DNA of 11,503 nt from the NCBI GenBank assembly GCA_937124505.1, contig CAKZKV010000242.1:1-11503 (forward strand), written 5' to 3'. The DNA is from an uncultured Alphaproteobacteria bacterium. Its GTDB lineage: Bacteria; Pseudomonadota; Alphaproteobacteria; Micavibrionales; Micavibrionaceae. The position numbers were made by a program, and so were the translations under genes. The notes beneath the pieces are model-generated. The model was not told the origin of the DNA, ran no database searches, and worked only from the letters and a program-made list of their open reading frames with translations. Shown here in pieces: positions 7,729 to 11,503 of this stretch; positions within the stretch are counted from its first letter, which is position 1, and each line of letters opens with the position of its first letter.

Positions 7729-8169
7729 ATGGAATTAACAGATTCTAAAAAAGTGCTGATTATTGATGACAGCAAAGTCGTCCGCTTTGCCCATACAGTA
7801 ATTATCGCCAATGCATGTCACATAGACAGAGAAATGGTCTTGACCGCTCAAGATGGTCAGGAAGCCTTGGATGTTCTGGAGGCCAACCCCGATATTGATC
7901 TGATTATCTGTGATCTGGACATGCCGGTAATGACCGGGCCTGAATTCTTTCAGGGCATGCGAACACAACCTGGCGACCCGGTCATTCCCTTTATCCTCTC
8001 AACAGGCGGGAATGCGGAAAGACAGGCAGAAATCGAAACCCTCTTTGAGACGCATGGCGGCAACGCGGTGTTTACCGAAAAGCCCCTGACAATAGAAAAA
8101 CTGGCAAATGCGGTAGCAAGTTTGTCCCCGCGCAGCTTTGATTACGGTCAGCCAGTACCTTTTATGTAA
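7729..8169 (+). CDS. Single-domain response regulator (CheY-like receiver)
   Basis: A 146-residue protein made of one receiver domain with no output domain. The usual residues are present: acidic pocket Asp13-Asp14 in VLIIDDS, phospho-acceptor Asp62 in ICDLDMPVMTG, the switch Ser/Thr at 91-92 in FILSTGG, and Lys118 in FTEKPL. Phosphorylation by a histidine kinase should change its binding to a partner protein, as in CheY or DivK; neither kinase nor partner is nearby. The ATG at 7729 is chosen because AAGGG (7717-7721) is seven bases upstream. A GTG at 7723 is only one base from that site and would add two residues. The end, from about residue 132, is a short tail (SFDYGQPVPFM). Specific role unknown. 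Confidence 0.93.
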   Translation: MELTDSKKVLIIDDSKVVRFAHTVIIANACHIDREMVLTAQDGQEALDVLEANPDIDLIICDLDMPVMTGPEFFQGMRTQPGDPVIPFILSTGGNAERQAEIETLFETHGGNAVFTEKPLTIEKLANAVASLSPRSFDYGQPVPFM

Positions 8170-8174
8170 CCTCC

Positions 8175-8205
8175 TTGGCAAAACGCGCAAAGCTTATACT
8201 ATAGT
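8175..8205 (+). promoter_or_regulatory. Weak candidate promoter upstream of the 62-aa gene
   Basis: TTGGCA (8175-8180) lies 19 bases before TATAGT (8200-8205); a second -10 like TATACT (8195-8200) is too close to that -35. The -10 region is a perfect 10-base palindrome, TACTATAGTA (8197-8206). Spacing is at the long end of the usual range, so the call is tentative. Confidence 0.3.
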
Positions 8206-8238
8206 ACTGTTTTTAAATCATTATCAGGGATCAGTGCT

Positions 8239-8427
8239 ATGTCCGAACCAAGAAGTTTAACGCATGATTTTATAACAGGTTATGTACCTGAGGATGCAAA
8301 TTACCTCACAAAAGCCTTTTACCGTGCCGGGAATATTGGCGCGAATTTTGTCGCTGTTGCAGTATTGGCATCCGATTTAATTGAGGCTCACAGACCAGAT
8401 AAATCTACTTCCATTTTTGAATATTAG
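8239..8427 (+). CDS. Small hypothetical protein, 62 aa
   Basis: I do not recognise this protein. It starts at ATG 8239 with CAGGGA about nine bases upstream, a reasonable ribosome site, and follows the response regulator by 69 bases. The sequence begins MSEPRSLTHDFITGYVPED. It has a mildly hydrophobic alanine/valine-rich stretch at about residues 34-48 (ANFVAVAVLASDLIE) and ends in a polar tail. That stretch is short and interrupted by acidic residues, so it looks more like an amphipathic helix than a membrane span. Its TAG overlaps the stop codon of the convergent transporter gene. The ribosome site, upstream promoter-like sequence and tight packing favour a real gene, but a homologue search would be needed to settle it. 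Confidence 0.6.
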   Translation: MSEPRSLTHDFITGYVPEDANYLTKAFYRAGNIGANFVAVAVLASDLIEAHRPDKSTSIFEY

Positions 8428-9320
8428 GCTTTTAATCCTTTTCTACGCTGCTCCCGCCAGAGAATGAACAAGTTTGAAAAGATAATAATCCCGGCGCCAA
8501 AGATCACCGTCAGGGAGGGAACTTCTTCCCAGATCAAAAGATCAAACAGGACGGCCCAGACAATGCCGGTATAAATGACGGGGGACAGGAGTGACGCCTC
8601 CGCATGGCGATACGCCTCTGTCCTGATGAGCAAGGACACGCCGCCGGCAATCCCCATCCCGAGAACAGGGTAAACGGCCTCCGGATGAACCCATGATCCG
8701 TATAACAGCATATAGGGAAAGGTGACAACAGTGCCGATCAGTAAAAAATAAAAAACCGTCGTGAAGGCACTGTCCGTCTTTCCCAGACTGCGCAGAAAAA
8801 CGGCTGTGATGGCCCCGCCGACAAACGCCGCCGCCAGAGAAACGGAAACTCCGGCAGGATTGAAGTTTTCACTGTTCGGTTGGGCAATGATGATTGCCCC
8901 GAGAAAGCCGACCAGAACCGCCGTCCACCTGTAAATCCCCACTTTTTCACCAAGGACAAACGGGGAAACGAGAAGGGTCATAAATCCGCCCGTAAACATC
9001 AGGGCCGTCGCCTCCGTCATCGGCATCAGGGAATAGGCCCAGAACACAAGCGTCACACCGCATGTTCCGGCAAGTCCCCGCGCCAGTTGTCCGAAAGGCC
9101 GTTTGGTCTTGAACGCATCAAAACGCCTTGTTGCGATGATAATGGCCAGCACCAGTGTCAAGGCGACAACCGCCCGGTAAAAAACCTTCTCAACCGGGTC
9201 ATGATAGTCCGTTAGCAGCTTGCTGCACATATTCATCACCGCGATCATGCCAACGGCCATAATCATCAGGACGATCCCCTTTACAGACGGGGACATTTTA
9301 TGTGAAAGTAAGGACTTCAT
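8424..9320 (-). CDS. DMT-superfamily transporter, EamA/RhaT type, ten membrane helices
   Basis: A 298-residue inner-membrane protein with ten hydrophobic spans, at about 14-33, 46-64, 83-99, 103-122, 131-147, 156-175, 186-206, 217-233, 242-262 and 268-287. It shows the two-fold internal repeat of EamA proteins. In the first half, TEATALMFTGGFMTLLVSP leads to the short FVLGEKV loop; in the second, EASLLSPVIYTGIVWAVLFD leads to LLIWEEVP. Members export or exchange amino acids, nucleosides, S-adenosylmethionine and other metabolites; the substrate cannot be told from sequence. A lysine/arginine-rich C-terminus (REQRRKGLKA) fits a cytoplasmic end. The start has no clear Shine-Dalgarno; a second in-frame ATG at codon 9 is possible and keeps all helices. 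It diverges from the 154-residue gene, with 59 bases between starts. Confidence 0.92.
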   Translation of the reverse strand: MKSLLSHKMSPSVKGIVLMIMAVGMIAVMNMCSKLLTDYHDPVEKVFYRAVVALTLVLAIIIATRRFDAFKTKRPFGQLARGLAGTCGVTLVFWAYSLMPMTEATALMFTGGFMTLLVSPFVLGEKVGIYRWTAVLVGFLGAIIIAQPNSENFNPAGVSVSLAAAFVGGAITAVFLRSLGKTDSAFTTVFYFLLIGTVVTFPYMLLYGSWVHPEAVYPVLGMGIAGGVSLLIRTEAYRHAEASLLSPVIYTGIVWAVLFDLLIWEEVPSLTVIFGAGIIIFSNLFILWREQRRKGLKA

Positions 9321-9331
9321 AAGATTTGATA

Positions 9332-9340
9332 TGGTATACT
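9332..9340 (+). promoter_or_regulatory. Candidate extended -10 promoter for the 154-aa gene
   Basis: TGGTATACT fits an extended -10 element (TG, one base, then TATACT, five of six matches). There is no recognisable -35 at the usual distance, which extended -10 promoters can tolerate. Transcription would begin near 9347, about 33 bases before the ATG at 9380. The site lies in the 59-base divergent gap. Confidence 0.35.
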
Positions 9341-9379
9341 GAAATTCGTTGGAAGAATACCGGCATATGGGATTTAATC

Positions 9380-9844
9380 ATGATTGACTCTTTATCAGGC
9401 AAAGGACTGCCCACCAATATTCAGGAACTCCTGAAAACACAAAAGTCCGATACCGTTAAATCAACCAAAGGGCTGAACAGCCCTGAAAGTCGGCTGGCTG
9501 ACCAGATCTCCCTGAGTGAAGAGAGCCAGCAAGCACTGGAAACCCTTAAAAATCTGGACAAGCAGCTCACACGTTTTCTGGACGTTTTAAAGGGCAACCG
9601 TGCCGCAAAAGACGTCATCTCCGAACTGGAAGCAGAAAATAACGGTTTTCTTGCCAGCATCGAAAGCCGGACGGCTTTAAGTATCTCGCAAATTGAGTCC
9701 ATCCAGGAAACAACCAGATTAAGTGCCGATATCAATGATGAAGGGGAGCTGGATTTGATCCTGACGCAAACCAGAGAAACTCTTGCGCAGAGTACCTTCA
9801 GTCTTTCCACGGAACAGAAAAGTTTTCTCGGCTTTATGTCCTGA
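9380..9844 (+). CDS. Hypothetical helical protein, 154 aa
   Basis: I do not recognise this protein. ATG 9380 is chosen because TGGGA lies seven bases upstream; the frame is open to a TTG at 9326, but that start would lie upstream of the promoter-like element. The N-terminal 40 residues (MIDSLSGKGLPTNIQELLKT) are polar and probably flexible. DQISLSEESQQALETLKNLD then opens a long charged helix with leucine spacing suggestive of a coiled coil up to about residue 90. The rest is serine/threonine- and glutamate-rich helix. There is no cysteine, signal peptide or membrane span. The 'D-x-[VI]-S-L-S' opening followed by helix is loosely like FlgM and other flagellar small proteins, but this is too weak to use. 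It precedes the M50 protease by 79 bases and may be co-transcribed with it. Confidence 0.75.
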   Translation: MIDSLSGKGLPTNIQELLKTQKSDTVKSTKGLNSPESRLADQISLSEESQQALETLKNLDKQLTRFLDVLKGNRAAKDVISELEAENNGFLASIESRTALSISQIESIQETTRLSADINDEGELDLILTQTRETLAQSTFSLSTEQKSFLGFMS

Positions 9845-9923
9845 ATAATGACGCACTGAAAGCAAAAACTGTTATTCCTTTACCTTTCTGTGATTAACTG
9901 GAAGAAGAAAATCACTGTTAGAT

Positions 9924-11276
9924 ATGTCCGAATTATATACAGAAATTGTTGAAAAGCTGGCCTACATTCCGGGCGTGATCTTTGCGTTCTTTACAATTTT
10001 TATTGTGCATGAACTGGGCCATTACTGGGCGGCACGTCTGCGGAATATGCGGGTTGAGACGTTTTCAGTCGGTGTTGGTAAACGTTTATACGGGATTACC
10101 GACCGGCACGGTACGGAATGGATATTCCGCATTTTTCCACTTGGCGGCCATGTTGAAATCAGCGATTTGACTTTGGACGAAAATACGCAGTCCAGGCGCT
10201 CGGTCGGAACGCGTCTGTTCGTCGTCTTAGCGGGGCCCGGCGCAAACCTGCTTCTGCCGTTTTTTATCCTGCCGATCTGTTTTATATTAATTGGCTATCC
10301 CATTCGCCCGCCGATTATCAGCGCCGTTGAGAAAGGCCTCCCGGCGATCACCGCCGGCGTTCAAAACGGTGACATTGTGACTCATGTGAATGGAGAAGAC
10401 ATCCTTAGCTATGATGATCTGGGAGACTGGGTTGAACATTCTGAAGGAAATATCCTGAGACTCAGCATTTCCCGTGGAAGTGAAAAGCTCATCATTCCCG
10501 TCACGCCAGAATATAAAACCTATGAAGATCTGGTCGGTATTGAGCGGAAACATTATGTCATTGGCGTCTGGAACGCCCTTTTGCCTCTTTCATTCAAGGC
10601 ATTACGCGAGATCAACGGCGAAGATGTGGAAGACATGGACGAAGACCTGTTGCGGGCAAAGTTGAAAAGTCTTCTGGACCAGAATATTGAAATCGGCATC
10701 AAAGGCGTGGACGACAAGACACATTATTATGATATATTTCTTGACAGTAAACTGAACGATCATTTTGATGATCCCGACCACCGTCACAAACAAGCTTTTT
10801 TTGTAGGCCCTATCAAAGGAAACAAGTTCACGTCTTTGGAATTTTCTGAGTATCTCAAGCGCGGGGTCAGTGAGGCCGCGACCCTGATCGGTTTCATCGT
10901 GACCGTCCCAACACAGATTTTCCCGATTGATCCAAAACTGTACGGAGAACGTGTCCCGTTTTTTTCGGACAGCCCGTACTATTATGAAGGCCTGATTTAC
11001 CGCGCCGCCTTCCAGACCGCGCTGCTCTCTATTGTGATTGCGTTTATCAACCTGCTCCCCTTTCCGCGATTGGATGGTGATTTCGTTTTGACCTATCTGA
11101 TGGAAAGTGTTTTGAAGAAAAAACCCAGCCGCAAGCAACGCGCCATGGCCATCGGCATCAGCCTGTTTGCCATTTATTGCGTGTTCCTGTTTGCCAATCT
11201 GGACGACCTGCCGGGATATCTGGAAATGAAGATGGAGGACTGGCAGGAGCGCATGGAGGACTGGAAGAAGGATTAA
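9924..11276 (+). CDS. Site-2 type (M50) membrane zinc metalloprotease with PDZ domain
   Basis: An inner-membrane protease of the RseP/MmpA type, which cuts membrane-anchored substrates within the bilayer and often releases anti-sigma or regulatory domains. The first membrane helix (about 15-34) carries the zinc site HELGH at 29-33. FPLGGHVEI at 71-79 is the conserved membrane-associated loop, and VLAGPGANLLLPFFI (101-115) opens the second helix. Residues 128-195 form a PDZ domain (ISAVEKGLPAITAGVQNGDI). Residues 205-290 are a second soluble segment that is acidic and hard to place. The third catalytic helix has NLLPFPRLDGD at 376-386, with Asp384 as the zinc-binding aspartate; the usual motif is LDGG, here LDGD. 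A last helix at 406-424 is followed by a repeated tail, MEDWQER-MEDWKKD. No clear Shine-Dalgarno precedes the ATG. The common cdsA/dxr/bamA neighbours of the housekeeping enzyme are absent, so it may be a paralogue. Confidence 0.93.
   Translation: MSELYTEIVEKLAYIPGVIFAFFTIFIVHELGHYWAARLRNMRVETFSVGVGKRLYGITDRHGTEWIFRIFPLGGHVEISDLTLDENTQSRRSVGTRLFVVLAGPGANLLLPFFILPICFILIGYPIRPPIISAVEKGLPAITAGVQNGDIVTHVNGEDILSYDDLGDWVEHSEGNILRLSISRGSEKLIIPVTPEYKTYEDLVGIERKHYVIGVWNALLPLSFKALREINGEDVEDMDEDLLRAKLKSLLDQNIEIGIKGVDDKTHYYDIFLDSKLNDHFDDPDHRHKQAFFVGPIKGNKFTSLEFSEYLKRGVSEAATLIGFIVTVPTQIFPIDPKLYGERVPFFSDSPYYYEGLIYRAAFQTALLSIVIAFINLLPFPRLDGDFVLTYLMESVLKKKPSRKQRAMAIGISLFAIYCVFLFANLDDLPGYLEMKMEDWQERMEDWKKD
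11232..11264 (+). repeat. 12-base direct repeat in the protease tail
   Basis: ATGGAGGACTGG occurs at 11232-11243 and again at 11253-11264, exactly 21 bases (seven codons) apart. It encodes the repeated MEDW in the last 14 residues of the M50 protease. The identity at DNA level points to a recent in-frame duplication. Confidence 0.8.
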
Positions 11277-11357
11277 AGTTGCGAAGATCCCCTCTTCATA
11301 TCAGGAACGATAAATCGCAGCTTGTGGTATAGACCATTCCCTTCTAATCTGAAAAAT

Positions 11358-11503
11358 ATGGACATCATTTTGAACTATATCGACCTGATCTGGGCTCCTG
11401 TTGTGTTTTTCGTCGTCGCCAAGAAACACCGCTGGTACGCTGTTGGCTTCGTTCTCAGCTGCCTGATGATCATGCGGATGGAATATGAAATTATTGACGA
11501 GTG
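11358..11503 (+). CDS. N-terminal part of a small membrane protein, runs off right edge
   Basis: An open frame from ATG 11358 runs to the window end, giving 48 codons without a stop. It begins MDIILNYIDLIWAPVVFFVV, a clear membrane helix (about residues 3-20), then a basic turn AKKHRWY, then a second hydrophobic stretch (residues 28-39, VGFVLSCLMIMR) leading into EYEIID. A two-helix start with a lysine/arginine loop would place that loop in the cytoplasm. It resembles short uncharacterised membrane proteins I associate with proteobacteria, but I can name no function. No Shine-Dalgarno is obvious before the ATG. The gene follows the M50 protease by 81 bases on the same strand, so co-transcription is possible. 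Confidence 0.65.
   Translation, partial: MDIILNYIDLIWAPVVFFVVAKKHRWYAVGFVLSCLMIMRMEYEIIDE

Noticed and set aside
6744-7811. Reverse open frame of 355 codons over pheS and the response regulator start
   Set aside because: It lies antisense to two clearly identified genes, and its translation is rich in His, Arg and Phe with no recognisable domain, as expected of a shadow frame.
9326-9379. Upstream extension of the 154-residue gene from TTG
   Set aside because: It would start before the extended -10 element and lacks a ribosome site; ATG 9380 has TGGGA at seven bases.
11283-11297. GAAGA-TCCCC-TCTTC hairpin after the M50 gene, as a terminator
   Set aside because: A five-pair stem not followed by a T run; too weak to call.
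11323-11351. TTGTGG and TAATCT with 17-base spacing as a promoter for the last gene
   Set aside because: Matches to consensus are poor, and the start codon would lie almost on the transcription start.
1-11503. CRISPR arrays, tRNA or rRNA genes, insertion sequences, prophage or defence genes
   Set aside because: No regular repeat-spacer pattern, tRNA-like fold, transposase or phage protein was seen on either strand; every long frame is accounted for by identified genes or their shadows.

Overview
The window looks like ordinary chromosome from an alphaproteobacterium of moderate GC content. The reasons are a short PutA without a DNA-binding domain, an entericidin-type lipoprotein, and xseA and purD lying close together in divergent orientation, as I recall they do in many alphaproteobacteria. 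The exact order or genus cannot be read from this sequence. There is no sign of prophage, insertion sequence, CRISPR array, tRNA or rRNA.

Layout, left to right. The left edge holds the last 31 codons of a forward gene, probably an M32 (Taq-type) metallocarboxypeptidase. Facing it is a reverse-strand block: xseA (exonuclease VII large subunit), then a 42-residue entericidin-like lipoprotein, then an unrecognised 166-residue protein whose ribosome binding site overlaps the lipoprotein stop codon. A forward block starts 38 bases from the xseA start: putA (proline to glutamate, both steps in one protein), purD (purine synthesis) 15 bases later, and pheS (phenylalanyl-tRNA synthetase alpha) 44 bases after that. 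No pheT follows pheS.

The right half is a set of less well defined genes. A single-domain response regulator sits behind a good promoter-like sequence. It is followed by a 62-residue unknown protein, whose stop codon overlaps that of a convergent ten-helix DMT/EamA transporter. Then come a 154-residue unknown, probably helical protein, a site-2 (M50) membrane protease of 450 residues with at least one PDZ domain, and the start of a small membrane protein that runs off the right edge.

The left and middle parts are housekeeping or catabolic genes: DNA repair, proline use, purine synthesis and tRNA charging. The right part suggests signalling and envelope functions (receiver domain, transporter, intramembrane protease), but nothing in the sequence ties these into one pathway. 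I found no convincing evidence of a new defence or mobile system. The least explained items are the lipoprotein/166-residue pair, the 62- and 154-residue proteins, and the M50 protease with its unusual middle domain and repeated tail.
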